Part shown: one piece after another, positions 17,755 to 26,904 of the stretch
Position numbering within the stretch: position 1 is the stretch's first letter
How the letters are laid out: each line of letters opens with the position of its first letter
Source of the DNA: Anderseniella sp.
GTDB lineage: Bacteria > Pseudomonadota > Alphaproteobacteria > Rhizobiales > Aestuariivirgaceae
NCBI GenBank assembly: GCA_030626025.1
Contig: DAOUPT010000019.1
Span: 1 to 55,065 of the forward strand
Direction of reading: 5' to 3'
Length of the DNA: 55,065 nt
Program-made: the position numbers and the translations under genes
The notes under the pieces: model-generated
Told to the model about the DNA's origin: nothing
Database searches by the model: none
What the model saw: only the letters and a program-made list of their open reading frames with translations

Positions 17755-18624
17755 ATGGATAAAGATTACCGTCCCTTTCACCCCGCACCATCCAAACCGG
17801 ATTTCACCCCACCCGAAAACGCCGTTGATGCCCATTGCCACGTCTTTGGTCCGGCCGACAAATTTCCCTACGCCAAGGCTCGTAAATACACCCCGTGTGA
17901 TGCGCCAAAAGAGAAACTATTTGCCCTTCGCGACCATCTCGGGTTTGCCCGCAATGTCATTGTGCAAGCCTCCTGCCATGGCAATAACAATGACGCGCTG
18001 GTGGACGCTTTGCAAACGGCCGGTGAACTGGCTCGTGGTGTTGCCGTGGTTGATCCTGAAATTACCCCGGCTCAATTGGAGCAATTGCACCGGGCTGGCG
18101 TACGGGCGGTACGGTTTAATTTCGTCAAACGGCTGGTCGATGCAACGCCAAAACAGGTGTTTTTGTCGGTTGCCGAAAAGATAGCCAAACTTGGCTGGCA
18201 CATAGTGGTTTATTTTGAAGCACCTGATCTTGAAGACCTGATACCGTTCCTGAAACAATTACCAACAATCGTCGTGGTTGACCATATGGGCCGCCCCGAT
18301 GTCAGCAAGGGCGTAGATCATCCCGACTTTCAGCGCTTTGTAGATTTTATACGCAACAACCAAAACATCTGGACCAAAGTTTCCTGCCCCGAACGCCTGT
18401 CGCTGACCGGTCCCGGTTATGACGATGTTTTTCCATTTTCACGCCTGTTGGTCGAAACCTTTCCCGACCGCGTCCTGTGGGGCACCGACTGGCCCCACCC
18501 CAACATGAAGTCCCATATGCCCGATGATGGCCAACTGGTAGACGTCATCCCCAAAATCGCCAAAACCAGCGAACTTCAGCAAACTCTTCTGGTAGATAAC
18601 CCCAACCGTCTTTATTGGGCTTAG
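17755..18624 (+). CDS. ligI: 2-pyrone-4,6-dicarboxylate hydrolase, LigI-like amidohydrolase
   Basis: 289 residues, starting 4 bases after galD. COG3618 amidohydrolase landmarks: VDAHCHVFGPADKFPYA, VIVQASCHGNNN, GVRAVRFNF, VVDHMGRPD and LWGTDWPHPN. LigI hydrolyses PDC to 4-oxalomesaconate, feeding GalD and GalB directly, so the four genes form a complete lower pathway from PDC to pyruvate and oxaloacetate. No ring-cleaving dioxygenase (LigAB or GalA) is present in the window. Confidence 0.88.
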   Translation: MDKDYRPFHPAPSKPDFTPPENAVDAHCHVFGPADKFPYAKARKYTPCDAPKEKLFALRDHLGFARNVIVQASCHGNNNDALVDALQTAGELARGVAVVDPEITPAQLEQLHRAGVRAVRFNFVKRLVDATPKQVFLSVAEKIAKLGWHIVVYFEAPDLEDLIPFLKQLPTIVVVDHMGRPDVSKGVDHPDFQRFVDFIRNNQNIWTKVSCPERLSLTGPGYDDVFPFSRLLVETFPDRVLWGTDWPHPNMKSHMPDDGQLVDVIPKIAKTSELQQTLLVDNPNRLYWA

Positions 18625-18631
18625 ATTGAAT

Positions 18632-20437
18632 TCAAAACCAGCCGCTGATGTCAAAAAATACAGCAGCCATCCCTCCAGCAAATAATGCTAGCTTGATCGC
18701 TATCGGGCGATTGCTGATCAGGCCGAATGAGATGGCACCGAGGCCGATGGACATTTTTGTAAAGCTTGCCATTGCCGCAACCGGTGTCTCTGCCAGACCG
18801 ATTATCGCCGGGTTGGCGATCATGCCGAGCGGGATAACATAGAGACCAACACCGAGTGTCATTGCGGTAAAAGCAACTTTCAGCCAGTTCTCGCCTACCA
18901 TGCCAGCGGCAATGAACACCGCACCGCAAACCGGCGGTGTGATGGTCGATAGCAACGCAAACCAGAATACAAACAAATGAGCCTGCAGCGGTTCCAGCCC
19001 CAGTTTCATCAACGCCGGACCGGCCACAGAAATACAAATGACATAAGCAGCCGTTGTTGGCACCTCCATGCCCAGTATCAAACAGGCCGCAGCAGTCAAC
19101 AGCAGAGCAATCCAGATATTGTCGCCACCGGCTGACAAAATCAGCGAGGTGATTTTAACTCCAAGCCCGGTTTGGGCCAGAACACTGATAATCAGCCCGG
19201 CACAAAGAATGATCGACGCAATCATGGCAATCTGCCGCCCGGCAGCAAGGGCGACCTTTTCAAACCGTTTAACCGTGCGTTTAAAATCAAGGGTAAATCC
19301 GGCATCAAATAATAACAGCACGACGCCTGCCAAAATGGCACTGGCCGCAGCATATTGCGGCGTATAACCACCGACAAACATCCGTTCCAGTAATACGATG
19401 AACGGTACGGCAAAGAATGCAGCCGTCACCAGAACCGCGCGGGCAGGGGGCTGTTGTTCGGCCGCAAAGGGTTGCAGGTCATAACGGTTTGCATAGGCGT
19501 TAATGCCAACCCAGACGGTCAGAAAATACAAAACCGCCGGCAACAGGGCCGCTGCCATGATTTGCGTGTAGGGCACACCGGTTAGCTCAACCATGACAAA
19601 AGCCCCGGCGCCCATTAAGGGTGGCATAATCTGACCTCCAGAGGACGCAACAGCCTCAACCGCTCCGGCCAGACGGCCCGGATAACCCAGCTTTGTCATC
19701 GCTGGCAGGGTAATCGCACCGGTTGAAGCAACATTGGCCGACGCTGACCCTGATATCGAACCAAACAAGGCTGATGATAACACCGACACCTTTGCCGCGC
19801 CGCCTTTCAGGCGACCGGCGGCAGCCATGGCCAAATTCATAAATCCCTGACCGGCTTCCCCAGCATTTAACACCGCGCCCATAATGACAAAAATCGCAAC
19901 GATGTTAACCGAAACTCCGGTCAGGCTGCCCCATAAACCTCCCTCGGCAATGGTCATGGCACCAAGGAAACTTTCAAGCGGCAATCCTGGATGGCCAAAC
20001 TCACCCGGCAGATTATTGCCCCATATTCCATAGACCAGCGCAACAACGGTGATAGCCGGTAGTGGCCAGCTGATCGCCCGTCGGGCCATCTCCAGCACTG
20101 TAACGATCAGGGCAATCGCTATACTTGTTTGAAAAGCACCTTCCAGTGATCCATATTGATCGGACAGAAGTTCTTCATTAAAAACAATGTAAAGGCAAGC
20201 GGCCAGCGCAACGATGCTGAACACAGCACCGCTCCAGCGGGCAAAGCCGGTTTTGGACATGTAGAGAAATATCCACGGCATCGCCAGCATCATATGGATT
20301 GGCCGACTGATAAGGTTTGGAATCAGCCCGCTAAAAATCAACCACAGATGAAAGGCAATCGACGTCACCCCCAAGCTGACCCAAAAAACATGGCTCGGCT
20401 TGAAGGCTATTTTCGCAATTGGCCCCATAACTGGCAT
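18632..20437 (-). CDS. TRAP transporter fused permease, TAXI type
   Basis: About 601 residues from the ATG at 20437, just after the TAXI receptor stop; an overlapping GTG at 20464 is an alternative and neither has a good ribosome site. Many hydrophobic spans, with DctM-like motifs FGSISGSASANVASTGAIT and PPLMGAGAFVMVELTGVPY, indicate a fused 4TM plus 12TM TRAP permease as found with TAXI receptors. It converges on ligI with a 7-bp gap. Confidence 0.88.
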   Translation of the reverse strand: MPVMGPIAKIAFKPSHVFWVSLGVTSIAFHLWLIFSGLIPNLISRPIHMMLAMPWIFLYMSKTGFARWSGAVFSIVALAACLYIVFNEELLSDQYGSLEGAFQTSIAIALIVTVLEMARRAISWPLPAITVVALVYGIWGNNLPGEFGHPGLPLESFLGAMTIAEGGLWGSLTGVSVNIVAIFVIMGAVLNAGEAGQGFMNLAMAAAGRLKGGAAKVSVLSSALFGSISGSASANVASTGAITLPAMTKLGYPGRLAGAVEAVASSGGQIMPPLMGAGAFVMVELTGVPYTQIMAAALLPAVLYFLTVWVGINAYANRYDLQPFAAEQQPPARAVLVTAAFFAVPFIVLLERMFVGGYTPQYAAASAILAGVVLLLFDAGFTLDFKRTVKRFEKVALAAGRQIAMIASIILCAGLIISVLAQTGLGVKITSLILSAGGDNIWIALLLTAAACLILGMEVPTTAAYVICISVAGPALMKLGLEPLQAHLFVFWFALLSTITPPVCGAVFIAAGMVGENWLKVAFTAMTLGVGLYVIPLGMIANPAIIGLAETPVAAMASFTKMSIGLGAISFGLISNRPIAIKLALFAGGMAAVFFDISGWF

Positions 20438-20441
20438 GTGT

Positions 20442-21401
20442 TTAACGCAACGCGTCAGGTACACTCATTTTGGCTTCATCATAATATTTCAACGCGCCGG
20501 GATGCAGCTTGCCATAAATATTGACCAGCATTTTACCCGAGACACCATTCCACCAGGCCGCAGATTTGCCAAGTTCTGATTTTTGCGTCCAATAGGTTTT
20601 GGTCAGTGTATAGGCTGTGTCGTTGTCCATGGCGGTCGTTGTGTGAGCAACCACCGGCAGCGATGTCGTCACGATATCGCTATCAACACCCTGATAGGTG
20701 CCAGCCGGAATGACCAGCCGGGTACGCTTTGTTTTCTTGATTTGCTCGTCACTCAACGACAAAACCACAACGCCGGTGCTGGCAGCCGCTTCCACTACAT
20801 TGGGAGCCGGAAAGGACCCGGCGGTGACAAAGCCGTCAATCTGTTTGTTTTTAAGCGCTGCAACGGCGGCGTTCAATTCCACATTGGCCAGCGTTACTTT
20901 TCCTTCAAGACCAAAAAGCTTGAGGTATTTAGCCCCTTCGCGAGCACCAAATGAACCTTTGCCGATCAGCACGGTTTTGCCTTCCAGGTCAGCAAATTTT
21001 ACCACTCCGGCATCAGCCCGCATAACAAAATGCATGGTCAGCGATGGAATAGGAAACAGGGCGCGAATGTCATTGTATTTGGGGTTGGTTTTGTTTTTGA
21101 ACATCGCCTTGCCCTTTTGTGCAAGCTTGACCAGAACCGGCGGGGTGGTAAAGACGTAGTTACCGGTGCGTTTGGCAGCTTCCTTGACGTTTTGAACCGA
21201 GCCCTGACTTTCTTCGACAGTTACAATAACGCCGCCATTGGTTCCTTTCTTAATCGCTTCTGCAAACTGCACCGCCATCTGATAGTATGACGATGTGGTT
21301 TTTGCTGATTTGAACGTAACCCGCGTTTCAGCGCTCGCTGGCAGTGTCACTGTAAGGCTGATGGCCGCCGCCAGCATCAGTTTTGATACTTGTTGTTTCA
21401 T
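20442..21401 (-). CDS. TRAP transporter TAXI-family solute receptor
   Basis: 319 residues with a signal peptide ending PASAE. The TAXI fold is recognisable from TTSSYYQMAVQFAEAIKK, LEGKTVLIGKGSFGAREGAKYL and KQIDGFVTAGSFPAPNVVEAA. TAXI receptors bind small dicarboxylates or related acids in the periplasm and pass them to the fused permease encoded directly downstream. Ligand unknown; the neighbouring galBCD-ligI genes suggest an aromatic-derived acid. Confidence 0.88.
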   Translation of the reverse strand: MKQQVSKLMLAAAISLTVTLPASAETRVTFKSAKTTSSYYQMAVQFAEAIKKGTNGGVIVTVEESQGSVQNVKEAAKRTGNYVFTTPPVLVKLAQKGKAMFKNKTNPKYNDIRALFPIPSLTMHFVMRADAGVVKFADLEGKTVLIGKGSFGAREGAKYLKLFGLEGKVTLANVELNAAVAALKNKQIDGFVTAGSFPAPNVVEAAASTGVVVLSLSDEQIKKTKRTRLVIPAGTYQGVDSDIVTTSLPVVAHTTTAMDNDTAYTLTKTYWTQKSELGKSAAWWNGVSGKMLVNIYGKLHPGALKYYDEAKMSVPDALR

Positions 21402-21466
21402 TATTGGTATTCTCCCTGTTTTTGTTTTGTTGAATTGTGAAAATATAGATTAGTACCAGTGAAAAA

Positions 21467-22738
21467 TCAAAACCCGTAGGCGATGGTGAGTGCCAAACCC
21501 TGCCAGAACCACAGCAGCACTGCGGTGGCCAGCATCATCACCGCGAACGGCCAAGCACCTTTGGCAACCTCTTCGAGCCGTGCTTTGCCCACCGCCTGAA
21601 TGATGAACAGGTTGAGCCCGACCGGTGGGGTTATCAGCGCGGTTTCAATCAGAACGACAAAGAAAATGCCAAACCAGATCGGATCAATACCCATCAGTGA
21701 CAGCGCCGGGAAAAGTACCGGCACCATAATCAACAACATGGATAGAGATTCAAGAAAGAATCCGATCAACAGCAACACGCCGCCGACCGCCAGCATAAAC
21801 AGCGTTGGATCGCTGATATTGGTCGTCAACATTTGCGAGATGCTTTGTGGAATTTGGTAAAGCGTGATGGCATAGGAAAATACCTTGGCACCGGCAACAA
21901 TGAGAAAAATCATCGTGGTGGTCTTCATCGCATCATAGGTGGCGTCTTTGAGTTTTTGCCAGGTCATGCGGCCCATCAAGGTTGTGATAATCAGTGCCAG
22001 AATAAACCCGACACCGGCGCTTTCTGAAGGTGTAGCAATGCCCATGTAAATCGAACCGATAATGGCTGATGCCAGTCCAACCGTTGGCAGGGCCAGTAGG
22101 GAAGCGCGAATTCTTGTTGCCCGGTCGGCCTTTTCGATCACAATGTCAGAAGCGTTAAAACGGGCATAGACCATCGAGTAAATGATGAAAACGCAGGCCA
22201 GAAACAAACCGGGGCCAATGCCAGCCAGAAACAGGGTTGGAATAGATGTTTCGGTAATAATGCCGTAAAGAATCAGCGGTATCGACGGTGGTATTAATAT
22301 GCCCAGGGTTCCACCGGCGGCCAACAGGCCGAACACGAACGGGCGCTGATAGCCGCGCTTGGTCATTTCAGGAATAGCCACGGTGCCGATGGTTGCCGCG
22401 GTTGCAACAGACGAGCCTGAAACGGCAGAAAACAATCCGCATGATAAAATTGTCGCCACGCCCAGACCACCGGGCCAGTGGCCTACCCAGCTCTGTACTG
22501 CTGCAAACAGATCACGCCCGACATTTGCTTTCAACAGAATATTTGACATCAGCAGAAACATCGGAACCGCAAGCAGTTCAAAGGAATCCATGGTGCCATA
22601 AAGCCGTTGCGGGACCGCGTTCAGAGGGAGCGGAAAATACCACAAAAGGAACACGCCCAATGACCCCAGAGCAAAGGCAACCGGAACGCGTAGCAATAAC
22701 AAGGCCAGCAAAGCCAGGATGATAATAAAAGCATCCAT
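21467..22738 (-). CDS. dctM: TRAP transporter large permease, DctM
   Basis: 423 residues with about a dozen membrane spans. DctM landmarks: VPMFLLMSNIL, GLFSAVSGSSVATAATIGTVAIPEM, GTLGILIPPSIPLILYGIITE and ALITPPVGLNLFIIQAV. Three bases after dctQ on the same strand. It is a second, separate TRAP system from the TAXI one just downstream. Confidence 0.93.
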   Translation of the reverse strand: MDAFIIILALLALLLLRVPVAFALGSLGVFLLWYFPLPLNAVPQRLYGTMDSFELLAVPMFLLMSNILLKANVGRDLFAAVQSWVGHWPGGLGVATILSCGLFSAVSGSSVATAATIGTVAIPEMTKRGYQRPFVFGLLAAGGTLGILIPPSIPLILYGIITETSIPTLFLAGIGPGLFLACVFIIYSMVYARFNASDIVIEKADRATRIRASLLALPTVGLASAIIGSIYMGIATPSESAGVGFILALIITTLMGRMTWQKLKDATYDAMKTTTMIFLIVAGAKVFSYAITLYQIPQSISQMLTTNISDPTLFMLAVGGVLLLIGFFLESLSMLLIMVPVLFPALSLMGIDPIWFGIFFVVLIETALITPPVGLNLFIIQAVGKARLEEVAKGAWPFAVMMLATAVLLWFWQGLALTIAYGF

Positions 22739-22741
22739 AGC

Positions 22742-23248
22742 TTAATGCGCCCCGTCCATTAGGTCTTTTTCCGGAATGCCGATGGTCCACACTTTGACAA
22801 TTTCGGCAAAGGTCTGCAGCAAAAGCAAACCAAATCCCACCCAGATAGAGGCGTGGGTTAACCATTTTGGTGTGCCAAGATAACTGTCGGTTGTGTGACC
22901 TCTCAAAGTTGCTTTCAGCCAAAGCTCAAAGCCATACCAGACAGCCACAAAGCAAAAAATTGCGATGACGAGAAGCGAAAATGTTTCAACCGATTTGCGG
23001 GCCGTGGTGTGCGGATCGCGAAAGGCCACGTCGATGACGATCATTTCGCGATGTTTAAGGGCAAAGGCACCGGCAAGGTATGCGGCCCAGATTTGCATGA
23101 TCCGGGCTGTTTCATCCACCCAGATGGTTGGCGCAACAAAAACATGGCGCATAAACACCTCATAGCAAATGAACAAGCCGACAGCAAAAAACATCCAGGC
23201 AGCAAACCTGCCGGTTATCTCGGAAATCTGGTCAATGAGCTTGATCAT
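22742..23248 (-). CDS. dctQ: TRAP transporter small permease, DctQ
   Basis: 168 residues with four hydrophobic spans and the DctQ motif VFMRHVF...WVDETARIMQIWAAYLAGAFAL. It sits between dctP and dctM. A hairpin lies just upstream, after dctP. Confidence 0.9.
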   Translation of the reverse strand: MIKLIDQISEITGRFAAWMFFAVGLFICYEVFMRHVFVAPTIWVDETARIMQIWAAYLAGAFALKHREMIVIDVAFRDPHTTARKSVETFSLLVIAIFCFVAVWYGFELWLKATLRGHTTDSYLGTPKWLTHASIWVGFGLLLLQTFAEIVKVWTIGIPEKDLMDGAH

Positions 23249-23254
23249 GGCGAG

Positions 23255-23294
23255 GTAAAAATCACCCTCTGCCGGTTAAGGCAAAGGGTTTTTC
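23255..23294 (-). terminator. Hairpin between dctP and dctQ, probable partial terminator
   Basis: ACCCTCTGCC (23264-23273) pairs with GGCAAAGGGT (23280-23289) over a 6-nt loop with one mismatch. The stem is flanked by A and T runs, so on the minus transcript it ends in U residues. Located after the receptor gene, it would let dctP be made in excess over the permeases. Confidence 0.65.
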
Positions 23295-23308
23295 TTTGTT
23301 AAAAAGGC

Positions 23309-24298
23309 TTACAGCCCTTTGGCTGCTTTAATCGCATCAACAGCGACCGCACCACGTTCGGCAGCAAATTTAGCCTCAACAGACTTGGTTGCTTCCACCC
23401 ACGCGGCTCGTTCTTTGTCGGTCAGCCTAACAACGTTGATTTTGCTAGCAACTTCCTTGACCATCGCTGCCTCGCCACCATAAACTTGATCACGCAATTG
23501 TTTTTCAACTTGCGCAGCAGCTTTCATGATAATGGCCTGGTTCTTGGCTGACAATGAATTGAAAAAATCATTGTTCATCACCGCAACAAACTCAATGGCG
23601 CTGTCATAAGAAAGTGTCATGTTGTCCATGACCTCGTAAAGCTTGCGGCTTTTAACAGCTGATGCGCCGGTCATGCCAACGTCGACTGCGCCCTGCTGAT
23701 AAGCCAGAAACTGTTTGGATCCCGACATCAAAGTTGGCGCACCACCAAGGGCTTCAACCGTCCAGCCTAAAACCTTGCCATAGGTCCGAACTTTTTTGCC
23801 TTTCAAATCGGCAGGGGTGCGAATTGGCTTGCCTTTGTTGAGGTAGATATTGCGGCCAAATGCCTGCCACCACAAAACCTTGGCACCGGTTTCCTTGACC
23901 ACCGCCGCATCAAGAACGTTGCGCATGGCAGAGCCGTTTGACACCGCGGCTCGCAGATGGGCCTCGTCGCGGAAAAAGAATGGTAAATTGATGATTTCAA
24001 CCGCAGGCACAGAACCGGCAAACCGGCCGAGAAAAGCTGACCCGGCTTCAACAGCCCCGGATCCAACCGCTTCGGGAACCTGTTTGTCTTTGTACAATTG
24101 CGCCGAGGGAAAAAGTTGTAGCTTCAGATCACCGCCTGATTCTTTTTCGATGATATTTTTAAAAGCAATCCAGTTTTTGCCCAGCGAATGTGTCGCTGGC
24201 AGCTGCAATGTCACACGAATTGTGGTTTCGGCTTGCGAAGCAATGGTTGTCCCAAGCAGCAATGCACCAGCTAACGCAGATTTTAGAATAAAGTTCAC
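23309..24298 (-). CDS. dctP: TRAP transporter solute-binding protein, DctP
   Basis: 329 residues from a GTG at 24298 with GGGAGAG upstream; a longer upstream reading would put a charged stretch before the signal peptide. The signal peptide (NFILKSALAGALLLG...SQA) is followed by a DctP fold: FFFRDEAHLRAAV, GAKVLWWQAFGRNIYLNKG, LKGKKVRTYGKVLGWTVEALGG and the ligand-region YQQGAVDVGMTGA. Heads the dctPQM operon; ligand unknown. Confidence 0.9.
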   Translation of the reverse strand: MNFILKSALAGALLLGTTIASQAETTIRVTLQLPATHSLGKNWIAFKNIIEKESGGDLKLQLFPSAQLYKDKQVPEAVGSGAVEAGSAFLGRFAGSVPAVEIINLPFFFRDEAHLRAAVSNGSAMRNVLDAAVVKETGAKVLWWQAFGRNIYLNKGKPIRTPADLKGKKVRTYGKVLGWTVEALGGAPTLMSGSKQFLAYQQGAVDVGMTGASAVKSRKLYEVMDNMTLSYDSAIEFVAVMNNDFFNSLSAKNQAIIMKAAAQVEKQLRDQVYGGEAAMVKEVASKINVVRLTDKERAAWVEATKSVEAKFAAERGAVAVDAIKAAKGL

Positions 24299-24422
24299 GC
24301 AATCTCTCCCTTTTTTGTCTCGCAGAGTTACCCCGCGATTTTTACAACAGCCCATGTTGTAATGAAGGCACGCCTGCTTGTACAGTAGCTTGATATAAAT
24401 CTAGAACAGGCGAAAATTGAGC

Positions 24423-24713
24423 ATGCATAGAATAGCTATTGTTTTTGTGGTTACAGCTGTTGTGTTGCTTCTGGTATTTGGTGCCGCTGAGCAATATGCG
24501 GATCGTTCGGCTATTCCGAGATTTTGTGCCGATCAGTCAAACGTGCTTAAGCGGGTAGGGATTATTTTAACGACAGGCGAGCCGGTTGGCGATGGTGCCA
24601 AGCGGCCGTTTATTATTGCCGCCAAACTTATCTTTCTGGTACCTCAACAACAAAATGAATCGGTGGAAGATTATCTTTCGCGATTGCGACGTCATCTTGA
24701 TAAAGTGTGTTAG
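24423..24713 (+). CDS. Small hypothetical protein with an N-terminal membrane span
   Basis: 96 residues from the ATG at 24423 (an in-frame TTG lies 6 bases earlier). Residues 3-22 are strongly hydrophobic, then a polar domain with three Cys in total including a C-terminal Cys, and a motif ESVEDYLSRLRRHLDKVC. No family recognised. Divergent from dctP and upstream of the respiratory operon. It could be a membrane-anchored periplasmic protein; the coding call rests on an intact frame and a plausible signal anchor. Confidence 0.55.
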   Translation: MHRIAIVFVVTAVVLLLVFGAAEQYADRSAIPRFCADQSNVLKRVGIILTTGEPVGDGAKRPFIIAAKLIFLVPQQQNESVEDYLSRLRRHLDKVC

Positions 24714-24761
24714 GATTCGTAACCTTAGTTGATGGCAGGCCCTAAGGAAACTCTTGGTCTA

Positions 24762-24775
24762 TTGACAATCGTCAA
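24762..24775. promoter_or_regulatory. CRP/FNR-family box upstream of unit A
   Basis: TTGAC-AATC-GTCAA is a perfect dyad with the spacing of FNR/FixK/DNR sites. It lies 71 bases before the first small gene of the bd-like oxidase operon. The CRP/FNR regulator at 45588-46259 has an ETLSR recognition helix, expected to read TTGA half-sites. Two like sites precede the other operons of the locus. Confidence 0.75.
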
Positions 24776-24845
24776 TGTCAGATTAGTGTAAATTTGCTCA
24801 AATCCCGACTGAAGTGAATCAAATTGTGAGGGAAGTGACATTTTC

Positions 24846-24968
24846 ATGGAAAAAAAAGCTGAGAGTGAAGTGATAGGCAAGATCGTTTTTTACTCAACAG
24901 CTATTGCCATGCTGGTGTTTTTCTGGTGGTTGCTGATCTATGATCATGGCGTTGCTGCAACGCACTAA
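24846..24968 (+). CDS. 40-residue single-span membrane protein
   Basis: ATG at 24846, preceded by GAGGGAAG at suitable distance, stop at 24968. A charged N-terminus (MEKKAESE) leads into one hydrophobic helix ending with two Trp (LVFFWWLLIY). Size and form recall small subunits of terminal oxidases (CydX, CcoQ), and it is the first gene before a cytochrome bd-like subunit. No sequence match to CydX was recognised; function is inferred from position. Confidence 0.6.
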   Translation: MEKKAESEVIGKIVFYSTAIAMLVFFWWLLIYDHGVAATH

Positions 24969-25002
24969 TTTGAATCAGGTTGAGATGTGGAGGGTGAGCG
25001 GC

Positions 25003-25131
25003 GTGCTTTCAAATAAATGGATGGTATTAGTGGTGGCCGCGCTGGTCTGGGCGGTTTATTTTTATACGATGGACTGGATGTTGATGGAAGCGCAGGGTCT
25101 GCCGGTTCAAATGTCTTTGATGCCGAGGTAG
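25003..25131 (+). CDS. 42-residue single-span membrane protein
   Basis: A GTG start at 25003 has GGAGGG 8 nt upstream; longer in-frame starts overlap the previous small gene and lack a site. One Trp/Tyr-rich hydrophobic span (WMVLVVAALVWAVYFYT) is followed by a short polar tail. Its TAG stop directly abuts the ATG of the bd-like subunit (TAGATG), so the two are probably translationally coupled. A small oxidase subunit is the simplest reading. Confidence 0.62.
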   Translation: MLSNKWMVLVVAALVWAVYFYTMDWMLMEAQGLPVQMSLMPR

Positions 25132-26904
25132 ATGATCGTGGCATTTAACAATTTTCTCAAAGCGTTTGTTTTTCTCACTCTGGCATTGTTGATTCTGTTC
25201 CCTGATGTTGCTTTTGCTGCGGCCGATGCCGCCAAGGATGCAACTGTCGCAGCGGGTGCGCCTAAACCGACCCGAGCTGACTATCCGATAATTGGTGGCC
25301 TGAATGCGCGAACCCTTGCGTGGGGTTTTGCCCAAATGCATTTGTTTTTAGCCGCTTTTGTTTTGGCGGTGCCGTTGTTTTCCATTGCGATGGAATATGT
25401 CGGGCACCTGACCAAAGATGAACGCTATGACAACATGGCTCATGAGTTCATGAAAATAACCATGTCGGCCTATTCTTTGACAGCACTGTTTGGCGGCACG
25501 CTGGCACTGACCCTGTTTTTATTCTATCCGCATTTGATGGGATATCTGATGAAGGTATTTCGTGGCCAGATGCTTATCTATGCGCTGCTGTTCCTGCTCG
25601 AATCGGTCACCCTGTACATTTACTATTATTCCTGGAATGCACTGCGTTGGGGTAATCGTAAATGGTATCATATGTCGATTGGCCTGTTACTCAACACCGT
25701 CGGCTTGTCATTGATGTTTATTGCCAATGCCTGGGCGACCTTTATGATGTCGCCGACCGGCATTGATCCTGCAACCGGTGCAGTGGTTGGAACCGTATGG
25801 GAAGCAACGCGTAACCCCTTGTGGAATCCGGTTAATTTGCACCGCTTTATTGCCAACATTGCCTATGGTGGGGCCATCGTTGGTGGTTATGCCGCCTATA
25901 TGTTTCTGGCGGAAAAGAAAGCGGAAATCAAAGCCCATTATGACTGGATGGGCTACACGTCCAATTTCATCGCCATTGCAGGTTTTCTGCCATTGCCGTT
26001 TGCCGGCTACTGGTTGATGGCTGAAATTTATGCCTATTCACAACAAATGGGCATTACCGCCATGGGTGGTATTCTGGCCTGGCTGTTTATTATTCAAGCG
26101 GTGCTGATTGGTACCATTATGCTGGCTGCGAACTATTATTTGTGGTGCGGATTGATGCGGACCGACCGCGGGGCAGAATATGCCAAATACGTTAAATACA
26201 TCGCTGTCGTCATTGTCGGTGGTTTCCTTGTCTGGGTTACGCCCCATTCGCTAATCTTGACGACTGATGAAATTCGCATGCTGGGTGGCACCCATCACAA
26301 ATTCCTCGGGCCGCTTGGCATTATGCCGGCAAAAAATACGGCGGTGAATTTGATGCTGGTCTTTACCTTCCTGTCATTCCAGATGTTTTACCGCTCCAGC
26401 CGCATTCCAACCGTTTCCTGGGCCAAGGCCGGTAACATGGCAATTATTGCCTTGTATGTAGTTGGTTGCGTTAATATCGTATTTGCCGGCCTGTATGGCT
26501 ACATCACCCCAACTGTATATAAAGTCGGCGCATCGGTGCCGCAGGTTGTTTCGACGCTTTCGATCATTGTTTTCGCAATTACCATCGACATCTTTATGTT
26601 GCGTGGTGCCAAGACGGCCAAGGTTCATTGGGGACGTATGTCCGAGCGTTCACAATACGCGCTGTTCGTGCTGCCTGTTGCCTTTACATGGTTGATGGGA
26701 TTGATGGGCTATATTCGCTCCAGCTTGCGGACCCATTGGCATGTTTACACTGTGATGAAAGACAATTCGCCTGATGCTTACATTCCAACCATTGGTCAGG
26801 CGGGTAATACAATTACCGTTATCACTCTAAGCTTTATGGCGGTGATGGTATTTGTCTTCTGGCTGTCACGGCTGGGCGCAACAAGCCAGGAGAAACCCTC
26901 ATGA
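25132..26904 (+). CDS. Cytochrome bd-like oxidase subunit I (CydA-related)
   Basis: 590 residues. A signal-like first span is followed by a CydA-like core. Counterparts of E. coli landmarks are QMHLFL (haem His), FLLESVTLYIYYY (FLEST-type Glu), LMFIANAWATFM (VANGWMQ region) and LHRFIANIAYGGAIVGGY (haem b558 His region). I see no long Q-loop of the CydA kind, and there is no cydB. Such bd-like proteins occur in nitrite oxidisers beside c-type cytochromes and are thought to use donors other than quinol. Here it is followed by two cytochrome c genes with an ATGA overlap, so a cytochrome-c-linked membrane complex is likely (inference). Acceptor and direction of electron flow are open. Confidence 0.78.
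   Translation: MIVAFNNFLKAFVFLTLALLILFPDVAFAAADAAKDATVAAGAPKPTRADYPIIGGLNARTLAWGFAQMHLFLAAFVLAVPLFSIAMEYVGHLTKDERYDNMAHEFMKITMSAYSLTALFGGTLALTLFLFYPHLMGYLMKVFRGQMLIYALLFLLESVTLYIYYYSWNALRWGNRKWYHMSIGLLLNTVGLSLMFIANAWATFMMSPTGIDPATGAVVGTVWEATRNPLWNPVNLHRFIANIAYGGAIVGGYAAYMFLAEKKAEIKAHYDWMGYTSNFIAIAGFLPLPFAGYWLMAEIYAYSQQMGITAMGGILAWLFIIQAVLIGTIMLAANYYLWCGLMRTDRGAEYAKYVKYIAVVIVGGFLVWVTPHSLILTTDEIRMLGGTHHKFLGPLGIMPAKNTAVNLMLVFTFLSFQMFYRSSRIPTVSWAKAGNMAIIALYVVGCVNIVFAGLYGYITPTVYKVGASVPQVVSTLSIIVFAITIDIFMLRGAKTAKVHWGRMSERSQYALFVLPVAFTWLMGLMGYIRSSLRTHWHVYTVMKDNSPDAYIPTIGQAGNTITVITLSFMAVMVFVFWLSRLGATSQEKPS

Noticed and set aside
24940-25131. 63-codon version of the second small membrane protein
   Set aside because: It overlaps the 40-residue gene and lacks a ribosome site; the GTG at 25003 has GGAGGG at proper spacing.
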